Assembly (NCBI GenBank): GCA_016648135.1
Contig: JADDOH010002329.1
Coordinates: 124,001 to 188,000 of the forward strand
DNA length: 64,000 nucleotides
Direction: 5' to 3'
Source: Agrypnia vestita
Taxonomy: Eukaryota; Arthropoda; Insecta; Trichoptera; Phryganeidae
Both the position numbers and the translations under genes were made by a program. Shown one piece after another: positions 11,930-24,099 of this stretch. The notes beneath the pieces are model-generated. The model worked only from the letters and a program-made list of their open reading frames with translations. It did no database searches and was not told the DNA's origin. How positions within the stretch are numbered: the first letter of the stretch is position 1; each line of letters begins with the position of its first letter.

Positions 11930-12240
11930 TGCAGCGGAACAGTGTGACCCTGTGTGTTCGCTGTTGGCGCCTACCTGCCACGTAAAGCGTTGGTTTTTAT
12001 TTATAGCAACATTCACTTACGAGTGTACAACGCTTTCTCTCCTTTGAATGTCTTTGGCCCTCACTTATGTCCTGAATGGTTGCGGTGGCGGGCGCAGCTG
12101 AAACTTCCCTTTCCTTTGAGTTTCCTTCCGCTTTCAATGTTTTAATACCCGCCTTTACACACACTTTTTTCTTCTCCGCCCACTCCCCACCACTCTCTCA
12201 TCGCTGCCACGCTTCACCGATATTTAAAGCCAATCCGCAA
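11930..12240. other. Unique pyrimidine-rich block
   Basis: It is distinct from the repeats and GC-richer than its flanks. A strong acceptor-like TTTTTATTTGCAG ends at 11934, and a donor-like GTAAAG begins at 11982. That would bound a 47-bp exon candidate with a Cys-containing frame (EQCDPVCSLLAPTCH). There is no supporting homology, so non-coding unique DNA is equally possible. Confidence 0.3.
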
Positions 12241-13084
12241 GTAAAATAGATACAACATGCAATTTACGCCTCAACAATCATATGAAAATCGTGTTATTAG
12301 AAAGACAAAAAATCATGTTATTTCTACAGCATTGAAATGGATAATATACACATACACATATATTTTTATACACACTTTTAATTTTTTTAATTAAATAATA
12401 TTCGATTCGATTTACACAGAGTACATTTTCGCTGATTACCAAGATACGATAAATTTATTCTCTGTATTAATAAAAAGAAAAGACTTTGTATAAAACCACT
12501 ATTTATACAATATTCGCCAAACGGATCTGGTGATTTATAATATTTAATTAATATATTTTTACAAAAAAGGGACCATTTGGCCCCAAAACATGTTAACTTT
12601 TCGGTAAATTTTATTAATATAAATAATGTTACTCCAAAGGTATTTTGCTAGAAGGAAGCTAATAGGAGTAAAATATCTTTATTATCTTTCCTTGAAAAAA
12701 TGTTTGGTATAACCACGAGGATTCGAACCTGGAGTTAATTTCACTACAGTTACCATTTAATTGGAATAAGTTTTAAATTTAAAAAGAAGAGCAAAATAAT
12801 TTCTAAAATTGCAACTTCACAATAAAATTTGTTTTCAAATTTATTTGTAGATTTATATGAATTAACTTATAAGTGATGATGACAACTATTAAATTCCACA
12901 TAATATTCCTTTTTACTTGTGATGATTTTACTCACAATGATCTTGCGATTTAAGCATAACCATGTCAAAAGAATACAGTATCTCTGAATAAATATAAATA
13001 TTGTAACGACATGTATTTGTCCTAAAACAAACCAAAACATGAAATGATAAATAAAGTAAAGAGTATATTAAATGAACATGAACA
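12241..13084. other. AT-rich DNA with a family L fragment
   Basis: Near 12719-12850 a GGATTCGAACCTGG B-box-like motif and the TTGCAACTTCACAATAA block recall family L. The rest is unassigned. Confidence 0.4.
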
Positions 13085-13250
13085 TGAATCTATACTAATA
13101 TATAAAGAGGTAAAGTTTGGATGTACTTTCAGGGTGAACGTATGCTATATATATTATACTCATATACATAAATACGAGTCCAATGCGACAATGACAATTT
13201 TGCCATAATTCTACATCGGAGCGCTGTGGGAGAAGAAGAAATAAGCATAT
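13085..13250 (-). repeat. Fragment of repeat T, tail end
   Basis: CTATACTAATATATAAAGAG is the reverse of the terminal sequence of the copy at 7063-7527. Only the terminal part is clear. Confidence 0.5.
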
Positions 13251-14364
13251 GAAATAATCTTTTTTCTATCAGCATTAGTAGTTATTTCGTCTAATTTTAC
13301 GTTTGCGATAGGTACTTCGGTAATCCTTTTGAAGCTCTGTCAGACCAGACCGCCTGGATAAGAAGGCACCGGAGAAATCACTTTTCTAAAGGTATTGCAG
13401 ACATCGGTCACCGCAAATAAAGTGTGATATGTGAAAATATACAAATCTCCTTATTTCAGTACAACGTACACCGACGTATACCTACCCTTATATCTCGTTT
13501 AGTTTTCATTTTTTTCTCGTATGGATAACAATCTTAATATCCCAATATTGCTATTTTCGGAAGACGGCCGAATATTTTCTATACAGCTGAAAAATATATT
13601 TCACTATTCGATCCTAAGAAGATCTTATGTGGGTTCAGAGAGTTTTTAAAATTTTGTTCAGAATTTGAAGGTTTACCATCCCTTTCGAATCAACGCAAAG
13701 TTTTAATTAATGCTTAATGAGCAAATCATGGGGATTAGATTCTATAAAATTAACTCCTTTGAATTTGAGGACTTTAATTTGTTAAGCATGTAAAATATTT
13801 TCTTATACTTAAAAATGGATCCTCAATTTATGATTTTTAAGTAAGAAAACATATTCACAATTTTTAAAAAGTCGAGTGGGACTACACTTGTTATGTTTTG
13901 TTTGTTTAAAAATTTCTCCAATGTTTTCTCGATCCGCTTGCTTCATTTTCCTAGTGCGGCTGAGTTCATTGAAAAAACGCATTGTTTTATTCATTTCCTT
14001 GCCATTTACAACATGTTCAGGTGTGGTCGGAAACCTTTTCAAAAATACTAGATACCAAAGGATGAACTTTCCTAATTGAAAGCAAAAGTGAAATTTTATA
14101 ATTTAAATAATATGTTGTAACTTAAATTTTATAATTTATATTGTATTATACATATAATATTTTGCTTAATTTTTAATTTTTGTTTCTTAAAAATGACTTA
14201 ATTTATTAGTCGATAATATTTATTTTCTTTCCGGATTCGTGACCGATACTCGGGTATTTTTATTGAGGTCACGGATTCGAAGTACTTCCTTATTTTTCGT
14301 GTAAAAAATTCTAACATCCGAAACATGTGAACTGAAAAGATGCAACAAATGTTATTAATTCTTA
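13251..14364. other. Unassigned DNA
   Basis: Overlapping short frames at 13809-14079 on the two strands are mutual shadows without recognisable similarity. Nothing else was recognised. Confidence 0.45.
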
Positions 14365-14560
14365 TATCTATACTAATATATAAAGAGGTATTTCGAAAAT
14401 TCTTTCACCAATATTTTGAATATTTTTATTTCAGGGTGGTTATAGGTTATATATTATCCCGTTAAAATAAATGGGCTTTTCCTGGTGACTTTTTGCAACT
14501 AAATTCTATGAAAAAATGGTTGAGCGATGCGTTTTTTATGATCGCTGCCTTAGCGGTAAG
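14365..14560 (-). repeat. Fragment of repeat T, tail end
   Basis: It begins with the same CTATACTAATATATAAAGAG terminus as the fragment at 13085. It then has AATTCTTTCACCAATATTTT and a TATATTATCCCG block typical of this repeat type. Confidence 0.55.
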
Positions 14561-14749
14561 AGATATTTAAGTACTTTCTATGGAGCAGTTGAAGAACTCA
14601 AAACGTTCTATAAAAAAAGTACGCGACGACAAATATCTACATGTTAAGGTTAATACATACATTACTAAAAATCTACGCGTGCAGAGCAGAATAGTATTAT
14701 ATAAAATTCCAATGATTTTCTGTATGTCACACGTGGGAAAATTGATACA

Positions 14750-15010
14750 TTTTACTGGAGAGAAATGTCTGGTAGAACACTACACTCTTCTGTCCAGACA
14801 TACATTCACCTCATCCGCATTCATACATCTTCGCATGCAAGCTTGACGGTTGTTGAGGCTTCTAACGGAACCATCTTCCAGTATCTGGTTGATCTGGTCG
14901 TGCCACGTCTTCCGCGGTCACCCTCTCTTTCTGGCATCGTCAACACTTGCGTCATATATCTTTCTTATCATTCTTTCTTATTCAGTCGCTCAACATGCCG
15001 AGACTCTTTC
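14750..15010 (-). mobile_element. LINE family A remnant, antisense
   Basis: The minus strand reads RKTWHDQINQILEDGSVRSL, then NNRQACMRRCMNADEVNVCL, then DRRV. This is the family A ORF2 C-terminus. The final tail and the poly-repeat are missing. Confidence 0.65.
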
Positions 15011-15640
15011 TTAATTCTATTAATTATGCTAAGATCAAATGTAATGCTGTTGAACTGTATTAAACACTTGTAAATAGATTATCGTATAATGTTGCGTGTT
15101 TGGAATCATGTTATACATTTTTTTAATGCGATTATGAAACAATCAATAGCTATAATCGTAACGGTATGTCTTGGAATAGTACAAAGGCTTTTAAGGAAAA
15201 AAGGTTCAATACCTCTCGGAACTTTCTTGCTCAACTACTCGCTTACGTCTGCGTAATTAAATGTATATATGTTATTATATAAACATGTACGTGTGTATGT
15301 ATGCTCCATTTGCGTCCCTTCGTGCCGGCTAACTTAATTCATTTTACTTGAATGACTTCGCGTTGTATAAATGATTATTACGAAATCGCTCGAAACACAG
15401 CGGTGTTGTTCTACGTACATTTATTGCTTTAGCCCTTTCGACGCACATTTTACAGTTTGTTATTATTTTTGACATCAAAAAAAAAATTGAAACGATTTTT
15501 GATGTAGGTAATAAAAAATTGCCATTTTAAGATTCGTAATTTCCAATTGAATCTTTGAATTCAGAATGTTTTGAGAGTTCAAATTTTTTCAAACAAAAAT
15601 ATGGGATTTAATCCCTAAAAGAAAAATCAGTAATCAAAAT
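15011..15640. other. Unassigned DNA with a small GC-richer part
   Basis: The part at 15290-15430 is less AT-rich and unique-looking. No gene was recognised. Confidence 0.4.
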
Positions 15641-16095
15641 AAATTATAGACGTCTTGTAGAGTCGAAACTATTTACATGGGAAACTGGTCTAAAAAGAAG
15701 TTAAAATTGTTATCATTTCCAGGCGAATTGTAGTGTGTATGCTAATAATCCGGATGAAAGTCATAGACATATAAAAAATAATATTACATCAAAAACTGTA
15801 ATAAAAAATAGATATCTCATTACCAACGTCTATACTGGTTTTGAGGGGTGACAAATTTCAACCAAAGATGACGTTAATAAATAAAATTCACACATGGAAC
15901 ATAGGTAGGCATATAAAACTTCCAAAAATTTGATTAATTTGGTTGTAAACCATGGGTGAAAGTGGTAGGTGTTATATTGTGTAAAATGATCACCTAACCC
16001 AGCCGTACGATAAATTCTAAGCCCTATAAATACCTAAAAAGTCTTCCTTACCTAATTTCTATGAATAACTTCGTCTCTATGAGACATCTACAGTA
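15641..16095. mobile_element. Foldback family C, diverged copy
   Basis: The left end AATTATAGACGTCTTGTAGA and the right end TCTCTATGAGACATCTACAG are inverted relatives of the C termini. The internal CCCAGCCGTACGATAAATTC block matches the copy at 11490. Confidence 0.6.
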
Positions 16096-16269
16096 TATCT
16101 TGTTTAAGAATATTTAAATTTTTAAATTAATGTTATTTAAACAGAAATAGATTTTAAGTGTGCCTGAGTATGTCAACTAACAAATTCTGCGAGGCCTGCT
16201 TATTTTCATATTTATGTTACATGTTACAAAATGTATACATATACATTATTATATATCGCTTATGCGCAT

Positions 16270-16400
16270 ATTAACGTGCTTATTAGTCTAGTGGTTAAAT
16301 GCATTCGCCTAGTGATCTAGTGAGCACGGTTTCGAACAACGTTCCTGGAGAATACCTTGTAAATACTTAGATAATTTAAATGTTAAGGTACGCCTTAAAT
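16270..16400 (+). mobile_element. tRNA-derived SINE
   Basis: TTAGTCTAGTGGTTAAATGC resembles a tRNA-Val/Glu A-box arm, and GGTTTCGAAC lies about 30 bases downstream as a B-box. The T-stem does not pair well and no acceptor stem is seen, so this is a SINE head rather than a tRNA gene. Confidence 0.5.
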
Positions 16401-16774
16401 GAGTAATTTCAACACAAGTACAAAATAACACTTTTAAGACGTAACTTAACCTTTAAGTCATCTAAGTATTGACTTTGAATTCCGGCCTTTGTCTTATTTT
16501 CAAAACTTAAAGAATATTAGTGTGACATGTATTCCATGTACGCGACTCTAGTATTATTTTTAAAGTAACAGTATACAAGGCGTCCTGGAATATACAGTAA
16601 TTTAATTAATGTAATTTATTTATGAAAATGCACAAAAAATATAAAATATATCAACCTTGTTACATCTACTGAGTTTCATACATTTTTATATTTCCACTAC
16701 TTGAGTTTCGAGAGAAACAGAATCTCTCATCGACAGGCGAAGTATCAAACTGACTACTTCTTAAATAAATAAAT

Positions 16775-16985
16775 TTTAATCAATGTATATTATAGATGTA
16801 TCACAGAGACGAAACTGTATTTTTATGGGAAAGTAGGTATAGAATTTTTTTTGGGTGTACATAGGGCTTACGGCCTATCGTACCATCTATAATATGCATT
16901 GATTGATTAATGATGTCCCTATGACAAAAATCCAGTTTTGTTATGAAAAATTTGGAAATACTCAAAATATTCTGAAAGAAATTTT
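16775..16985. mobile_element. Foldback family C, short copy
   Basis: It carries the left arm start (TGTATATTATAGATGTATCA, GACGAAACTGTATTTT, GGGAAAGTAGGTATAGAA) and then jumps to the inverted end CCATCTATAATATGCATTGA. The following TCAAAATATTCTGAAAG matches the flank of other C copies. Confidence 0.65.
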
Positions 16986-17660
16986 ACATTAATAGAATTT
17001 ATAATTATCTGTTATCGTGAATAATCTCTACAAAGTAAACGCCAAACCCGTCAATTATATGAATTAAGATTAGACTTCTTCTTTAATCCACTACCAGATT
17101 CACTTTACAGCATGTGCAGTCTATACATTTCTAATTTGTAGAAATTAAATTAACACTTCTAGTCTATTATCTAAGTTAAATATTAAATTTTTCAATTTTG
17201 TTTATTCGACACTTAATGAAACGCCTTGTGATTTAAAAACACGCCCTTGGATAAAAAAGGCTTTCAGTTCATTACAATAGCGCTAATTTTTTATATTCAT
17301 AGATATAGAAGTGGGCAAACTCTCCACATGTCCTGCCATGTCCGTCCCGGTATTAAATCATGCTTCCATAAAATATTAATTTCCAATCTTTCTTTACGTT
17401 CTGTGGCCATGAATTTAAAATATAGGAGCACGCACGTTTTCAGCATTATTCCAACTAATGTTTACTTATACTACGATGCTGTGTTGTCTTTTAGAATCTA
17501 ATTGAATTGTAATTCTTTTATAAACATGAGTTAACTTGTAAAATGGCGTGTTTAATAAATTATCTGAAAATAAAATAATCAAATATAAATATGTAACCTA
17601 TACACGTTGTCTCAATAATAACTAATTAATTTATTCTTCAAACACAGCAAAATTATTTTG
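16986..17660. other. Unassigned AT-rich DNA
   Basis: An open frame at 17247-17501 has no recognisable similarity. A repeat E fragment (TTTTGTGGTGACGTTATAAT) begins at about 17656. Confidence 0.4.
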
Positions 17661-17668
17661 TGGTGACG

Positions 17669-17985
17669 TTATAATTATAATTTTTAGAAATGAACTTTGT
17701 TTACACCACTTTTTTATTACTGAAAAAATCAACATGTCTCAGAACCCATGGCCCCTTCGTCAGGATACAAATGTTTACCAACAAAATTAAATTATTATTT
17801 ATTATTATTCATTTTCCATACATAAGTTTTTAATATTTTAAATATCTATACTTTAATTTATAAATTTAATTTTATTAGTATACATTTGTATCCTGACAAA
17901 GGGGCCATGGGCTCTGAAACATGATGATTTATTTAAATAAAAAAGTTATGTAAACAAAGTTTATTTCTATAAATTATAATTAATT
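17669..17985. mobile_element. Foldback element O
   Basis: Left arm 17669-17776 and right arm 17877-17985 are near-perfect inverted copies. Each contains GGCCCCTT/AAGGGGCC next to CCATGG and a TTGTTTACA/TGTAAACAA block. Each arm also carries the hammerhead-like hairpin motif (17736-17763 minus, 17893-17920 plus). A loop of about 100 bp of AT-rich DNA separates the arms. Confidence 0.75.
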
Positions 17986-19099
17986 TACATTTATTTTTCA
18001 TATATATTTGCCTTGGGAGTTTCTTTCATATGGCAGAGATAATCTTTAAGTGTACTAACATGAATATAAAACCCTTGGAACTACCGTCCACAAGCAGCGT
18101 ATTCATTGTATATGCATAACATGGAAAATCGTTTTTAATCCTGTCTCTGCAAGTTCGAGAAGCGCACTTACGGCTTAGCCTCGTAATGCAAAGTTTGGCG
18201 TGTTAAGACGCTCGTGGCGTTTGCACGGTTAAACACTACGTTCCGCGTAAATGAAGTCTTGTAGAAGCTGCCTTGTTGTGGGTTCTGGGCTCTGTATTAT
18301 CTGTACAGTCCAGTGGAATCGACAACATCTTATCAGTTTAATTTTTAAAGTTTTGGTGAACTAAGATATGACAAAAATGATACATACAAATGATTACACA
18401 TGAATTTACATATTTCAAAATTCAATTGAAATTACTTCGATTGCTTCACTCCGATCACTTTTCTTTTGCACTTTTGCCTACAAAAAAAGCATTAGCCTCA
18501 AAGCTATACTCGTTCTATATCCAGAAATCTTTTAAAATATTGTTACAATGACATTGCATATTATTTCTCACATTATGATCGCCATTATTTATTACTTATA
18601 TTAATATTTTTTCCGAAAATTAAAACCATTCTTCGTTCCCCCTCAATGTCGGCAACATTAACGTTGGAATGGCAAAGGGTTAAAAATACTGGAATTTTTC
18701 CCTCGCATTATTTTATACTCCGTATCTGCTTGTGTTTTTGTACCAGGAGCCTTATCAGATCTCTAATTAAACCTACAGAATAAAATATCAAATAATCTCC
18801 ATCCATCTTGGTTATAACAACAGTGTTGTACATATTTCAAAATGGAGAGCTGAAGTTGAATTATCATTAAAGTTTTTGGTTTTAAAATTTCATGGGGAAA
18901 GTATTGAAATCCCGCTGAATTAATCAGATTATTCATAAAAGATAATGTAAGCTAACGAGCCTTTCTGCAATTCATTTTCAAAACAAAATAAAATATTACT
19001 AATAAAAAATTATCAGTATTTCAGAAAATAATAAACTAAAAAATATTGATCGTATTATTTGTTTATATCTACTTCTTTTCCATGTTTCAGAAAAACCTT
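17986..19099. other. Unassigned DNA with a GC-richer block
   Basis: The stretch at 18060-18330 is GC-richer and unique-looking. The rest is AT-rich. No coding frame or RNA gene was recognised. Confidence 0.4.
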
Positions 19100-19392
19100 T
19101 CAATCGGTAGAGTGTTTTATATTGGAAAAACCGGTTGAAATTTCAATGTAAGAGTTAAAGAACATTTAAGATGTCTGAATAATTATGCTTTTTCTGAATT
19201 TGCAAATCATTTATTAGAAAATGATCACGGTTTTGATAAAAATTTAGGACTTTCTATTTTACACATAAATAATTTTAGCCTGAAATTGAATTATTTAGAA
19301 TCATTAGAAATTAGTAAAGCATACTAAACAAAATATTATTAATAATCAATTAAATTTAACTTCTAGCCCAATTCGAAAAATGTTTCCGTAAT
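19100..19392 (+). mobile_element. Penelope-like element, GIY-YIG endonuclease remnant
   Basis: Codons in frame with 19118 read VFYIGKTG, a stop, then NFNVRVKEHLRCLNN, then FANHLLENDHGF, then LNYLESLEISKAY. This is the order of the C-terminal GIY-YIG endonuclease of Penelope-like retroelements: the YIGKTG segment, the R-x-x-EH motif, the NHLLENDH segment and the glutamate-containing helix. After a one-base shift the tail LNLTSSPIRKMFP continues to 19391, again typical of the C-terminus. The enzyme nicks target DNA for integration. Here it is dead: an in-frame TGA (probably once CGA, Arg) follows YIGKTG, a frameshift precedes the tail, and the whole reverse transcriptase is missing upstream. 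Confidence 0.75.
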
Positions 19393-21350
19393 AATATTTA
19401 AAAATAATTTTTCATCTAACTCACGTAGAGATAACAAAGTTAATGTTTATGCCGTTTATGTTTAATCCTTATGCCGTTTCCTCTTGGAAAAAGAGAGAAA
19501 AGCCAAATCTAAATCTTTGCCTTATCGTATTAAATAGCACTCCATATCAATACTATTGAATGTTGTTAATTCTTTTCTCTATGGCAAATATGTCCTGAAA
19601 CCGCACTTCGTAAAAAGGTTTTTTTTTCTTCCCAGGCAACACTTCCGTACACAAGTACTTTGATATCAGAATACTATTGTGAACTTATAATTCTTCATTA
19701 CACGAAATTTTAGTATTCATTCTCATTCTCATTTCATTACCGATAATCGGCGTTTATTGGGCAAAAGACTTTAAATTACTTGATACATACACAGATAATA
19801 CATGGAAACATAGGATAAAATGTAGCAAGCCTCTCGGCTACTACCTACCTATTAGGTAGTTTTTTTTATCATTTTTCCACTTTAAATCGATATCTAATAT
19901 TCGTTTTGAAAGAAAGTACATAGAGTAAAAACTATTTAAAAATCTAAAAGTGAAATTTAAAAATGAAAATAAATTCAAACGACAGTTTAACATTCATTTT
20001 CAATACGGATATCAATGTCTTTCACACGGATCCACAAAAGAAGTGGCAAGCTGAAATAAAAGTAAAAAAAAAACAAAAAAAGAATAATAAATAGGAATGC
20101 GAAGAAAAAACAAGAAAGAACGTAATTTGATAAAAAGATAAATAAAATCACAGATAATTAGCAAGCAGGACTAAAAAATCTAAAAAATAAAATGAGTAAA
20201 ATAATACGTAGTAGTGTCAATAACAATCAATAAAATTTGATACAGTAAAATAAAATATGTAAAAATAATCACGATAAAGAGAAAATTCTAGAATACAAGT
20301 TCGTAACAGATATGAGTGATACACAAAGTGAAATAATTAATTAATTTTATAATTTTTTCTTTGTTTGCCTTCAGACCCCTAACAAACGTTCATACTAATA
20401 TTTATATAAAGTTCATTTCTCAAAAAACTATTTATAAAATATATACTGGTGAGTTTCGCTATTAAAAATGTGATAATGAACTTTATTTAATTAATAAAAG
20501 ACGTGTCACGCCTTTATGTTCCAGCAGTTAGTCGCCGCACTTGAAGCTTTCTGCGATCGCGTAGAGTGCGAAGGATTACCGTGGTCCATTGGGACCAGAA
20601 AGTGGCAGATTATGCCGTGCCTCTGTAGGCTGTCAAACCGTTACCAAATCCTATAAAATGTATTAATCTAATGAGCTTATTCTATACTGGTACTAAGTTT
20701 TGTCACGTTCTCGTTTGTACAGAAAAATACTGGTATTAATCGAGAAAAATGGCATTTTACTTTACGAAAATGTTAACTGCTTCTTATATTTGTAGACATT
20801 CTTAATGCATTGTTTTTTGGAATTTTTTCCTTGTAACAATGGATAATAGACCATTTCCAATCATCAGATATTATGTTTTCATCTGTATTATTTAATAGAC
20901 TCGATACATGGACACTCGTCGAAGATATGATTAGACGGTTTCAAACTTTTAAGATGTGGATCTGCATAATAATGCTCAAGGTAATCAGGATGGATGAAAG
21001 GATGTGAAGAGTTGTTATAGTTTGGGCCAGTAGTCCCATCATCGGTATAGAAAGTATACTTACAATTAAATTGGATGTATAAAGATTAACAAAAATAAGA
21101 AATAAGTACATGGAGTTTAATAACTAATTAGGAAGTAATATGAAAATAAATTTTAAAATAGCTGTTTGCAAAAAATATTGGTTATTTATGTTATATAATT
21201 TGCAACATTTGGTTTATACAAATTATTTTCTTTTTATTAATATAAATAATGTTAACACAAAGTTATAATGCTAATATTTAAGAAGAAATATAAATATTTA
21301 AAACAATAAAAATCTGAAAATGTCAATATCTAGGGAATGTAATAGGACAC
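19393..21350. other. Unassigned AT-rich DNA
   Basis: An A-rich stretch lies at about 20050-20260. A less AT-rich stretch at 20505-20640 looks unique or like a decayed repeat. No gene was recognised. Confidence 0.45.
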
Positions 21351-21354
21351 CCAG

Positions 21355-21512
21355 GATGAAGCAGATCTTGCACTCTTAATTTAAAGAAAGATTGCTGGAC
21401 ATCGGGCTTCTGGAAGAAGTACCAGAGGCAATGGCTTGGTTATTAATATACAGTACAGTAAACAACTTAATTACCAAAAACCAATGCCCGTTGAACGGAT
21501 AGGTTACGAGAA
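21355..21512 (+). mobile_element. LINE family B, 3' end remnant
   Basis: The plus strand carries KIAGHRASGRSTR, a degraded form of the Arg-rich ORF2 C-terminal stretch, and ends in TGCCCGTTGAACGGATAGG. That end matches the antisense copy near 46515. The frame is broken. Confidence 0.55.
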
Positions 21513-21544
21513 CTTTTTTATTAGAAAATTTTAAAGAGCAATTA

Positions 21545-21770
21545 AGGTATTCATCATCATCTTCATCCCCAGGTCCTAATTGGGTCGTGGGCCCAAAGAC
21601 TCGACAAGGTGTTTCCATGTTCCCCTGTCTTGCGCTGCTTCTGCACGAGTCAACCAGTCTAGACCCATTCTGTTTTATTCACCGGCCGTCTTCCTTCCGG
21701 GGTTGCCAGGAGGATTCTTCTTGCTATGCGTTCCTCTGGCATTCTTATCACTTAAGATATTATAATACTA
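21545..21770 (-). mobile_element. LINE 3' end remnant, second family
   Basis: The minus strand reads RMPEERIARRILLATPEGRR, then a stop-broken stretch, then QRKTGEHGNTLSSLWAHDP. This is a LINE ORF2 C-terminus. An ATCATCATC-type microsatellite at 21550-21563 is its 3' tail. It lies tail-to-tail with the LINE ending at about 21512. Confidence 0.65.
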
Positions 21771-22060
21771 AATTATAAATATATATTTAAAAATAACTCG
21801 CGACGGTATATATTTTATATATATTTTAAAATAATTCACCGCCAAAGTAACAGACATGTCTGAATCCATTCGTGCATACGTTTTCATGAAACTGCGGCTG
21901 GATGGAATATTTGAGGATTCGTAGCCGTATATTTGAGGATAGACGCTACCCGATGTTTAACACCTCTTTAATGGGGGTGTTCGTTCTGCAGGGTGTAAAT
22001 GTGCCAGCGCATATATATGTACGTATATATCCTCTTGCGTTCTCATTCTTTCACGTTTCA

Positions 22061-22490
22061 GCAACACAGATGAAAATCGGGATTATATCGGTTGTGATAA
22101 CATCACCATAGAAAACTTGCATATTTCAAATATTAAGAGAACCCAGAAAGCAACTCAGAAAAAATGGGGAATATAACAGTTGTGATAACGTCGCCTTAGA
22201 AATTTCGCATATTTCAAATATTAGGAGAACCCAGAATCAGCGACACAGAAAAATGAGGAATATAACGGTTTTGACAACATTACCATAGAAATCGTGCATA
22301 TTTCAAATATTAGGAGGACCCAGAGAAAAATGGGGAATATAACGGTTTTGACAACATAACCATAGAAATCTTGCATCTTTCAAATATAAGGAGGACCTAG
22401 AATCAGCAACACAGAAAAAAATTAGGAATATAACGGTTGTGAAAACATCACCATAGAAATCTGGCATATTTCAAATATTATGTGTATCCA
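22061..22490. repeat. Minisatellite, five copies of about 80-90 bp
   Basis: Five head-to-tail units share a GCATATTTCAAATATTA core, a GGTTGTGATAACATCACCAT-like segment, and AGGAGAACCCAGAAT. Copies 3 to 5 differ by small deletions of the AGCAACACAGAAAA spacer, and the units are 80-90% alike by eye. Confidence 0.9.
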
Positions 22491-23109
22491 AAAAAAATAT
22501 TTTAACAACATTATACCTAAATTTTCATATTCTCCATCGATAGATGCCAGCAATTTTTTAGCTCCTTGACCGTTCTAATTTCACTAACGCTTCTATTTTT
22601 ATTTCCATTTAATTAAGCTCTTTTCCATCCGAGTGTGTTCAATTAATCTATCTTTCATATTTGATCCAGTCTAGCTATCAAATTTTTAATTGACATCTCT
22701 GATTTCTCAATTTCTGAAACCCGAACTACAATGACAATTTTAGGTGTTCCACTTCGAATTAAAAATTACCGATTTAAATTTCGTGAACTTTAGGCGTTGA
22801 TACACATTTAATACATCATCATGTTACTGCCAAATTTTCCGGCCAAACTCATGTATCATATAACTGTGTAAAAATTGCTTTATAAGAAAAACCCCTGTAC
22901 TACAAATGCACATTTTTTTATAATTTTGTACTTGGAGTATGTTCAAAGAGAGCTTCCAATATAATAATTTCGATATAAAAAGGCACGACAAACAGACAAA
23001 TTATTAATAAGTTAATATAATTGCGCCTGAGTATATATATAATAGAATGAGAATTGATACCTTAAAATTGACAATTATAAAATAAATTATACAATGCAAC
23101 AGAAAAAAA
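22491..23109. other. Unassigned AT-rich DNA
   Basis: Nothing was recognised. Confidence 0.45.
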
Positions 23110-23530
23110 TTGCTAGGAGTGTACCAACTAACTAACTTATCATCATTCCGTTTCCACGTACAGTAGCCGGCAAACATCTTGAAATTCTGCGGCGTAGTGG
23201 GGGGACGTTTGCGCATCTACCTTTCTACCAACGAGACCCAAATTTCGTCTTCTGCGCATTCCCCCACTTAGCCAAAGAATTTCATGAAGTTTGCCAGCAA
23301 CTGTAATATTAGGCGGAGACGAAAAAACGCCAAACTCCTTTGGCCTGGTGTGCTGTGCTGGTGTATCGCTCTTCCGTCATCCGCTTTCGTACATATTCTC
23401 ACTGACGTTCTTCGAGTGGTTCGAAGCCGTCCGCCCTCCAACAATTGGTCTATCTGATATTTCCAAATCTCACGCAGACGTCATCATCTGTTGCCTTAAT
23501 ACTCGCTTCATTTGTTTTCTTTGTGTATAT
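23110..23530 (-). mobile_element. LINE family A-like remnant, antisense
   Basis: The minus strand reads RLREIWKYQIDQLLEGGRLR over about 23430-23500. This parallels the RKTWHDQINQILEDG segment of family A. The 3' end has GTGGAAACGGAATGATGATA and then AGTTAGTTAGTTGG, the characteristic family A terminus. It is heavily diverged. Confidence 0.5.
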
Positions 23531-23784
23531 TTTTAACAGCCAAAGTACTAAGAGCGATCACAATACATGCATATGTCAATAAAATCCAAAATATGGTACG
23601 ATTTTTCTCAAACCCCGGCGATTAATTTCTCATTCTTATTTCGCGTGAACGAAATGTAAGCGCCCCACGCCTTTGGTTTTATTGGCATGCGTACATTTTG
23701 CGACGGTTCTTACTACCGTGGCTGTTAAAGGACATTATTTCTTCTTTTTAGCCATTTTTCATAAAGGCGTATTCTGTCTTATAT

Positions 23785-24080
23785 TTTTTTTTTTAAATAG
23801 AGATGCGAATATTTGTGTCGCATCAATATTCTGACTCCTGGAATAGATCTCGAACCACCGACCACCAGACCACAAGGCGAGCGTCACGACCACTACAGCA
23901 AGAAGCTATTCGAACACAATATTATTTTCTACTTCGTCCCATTAAATCTTGTAATGAATTCGAATTCGAAGACATATTTATTTTCTAAATGCTATTATCT
24001 TCAAAACTCAAACGTCACTTTTATATTTATATCAGATGTCACCGGAATGTATGTAGGTAGAACGTCTGATTAAATAAAGC
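23785..24080 (-). mobile_element. SINE family G, antisense copy
   Basis: TTTTAAATAGAGATGCGAAT and GTCGCATCAATATTCTGACT are followed by TCTCGAACCACCGACCACCA. The reverse of that part is a B-box. A reversed A-box (CACGACCACTACAGCAAGAA) follows. The head resembles tRNA-Val (GTAGTGGTTAT-type A-box). Confidence 0.6.
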
Positions 24081-24099
24081 GTCAGCATTTGTGTATTTA

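Noticed and set aside
16270..16345. Functional tRNA-Val or tRNA-Glu gene
   Set aside because: A-box and B-box are present, but the acceptor and T stems do not form. Better read as a SINE head.
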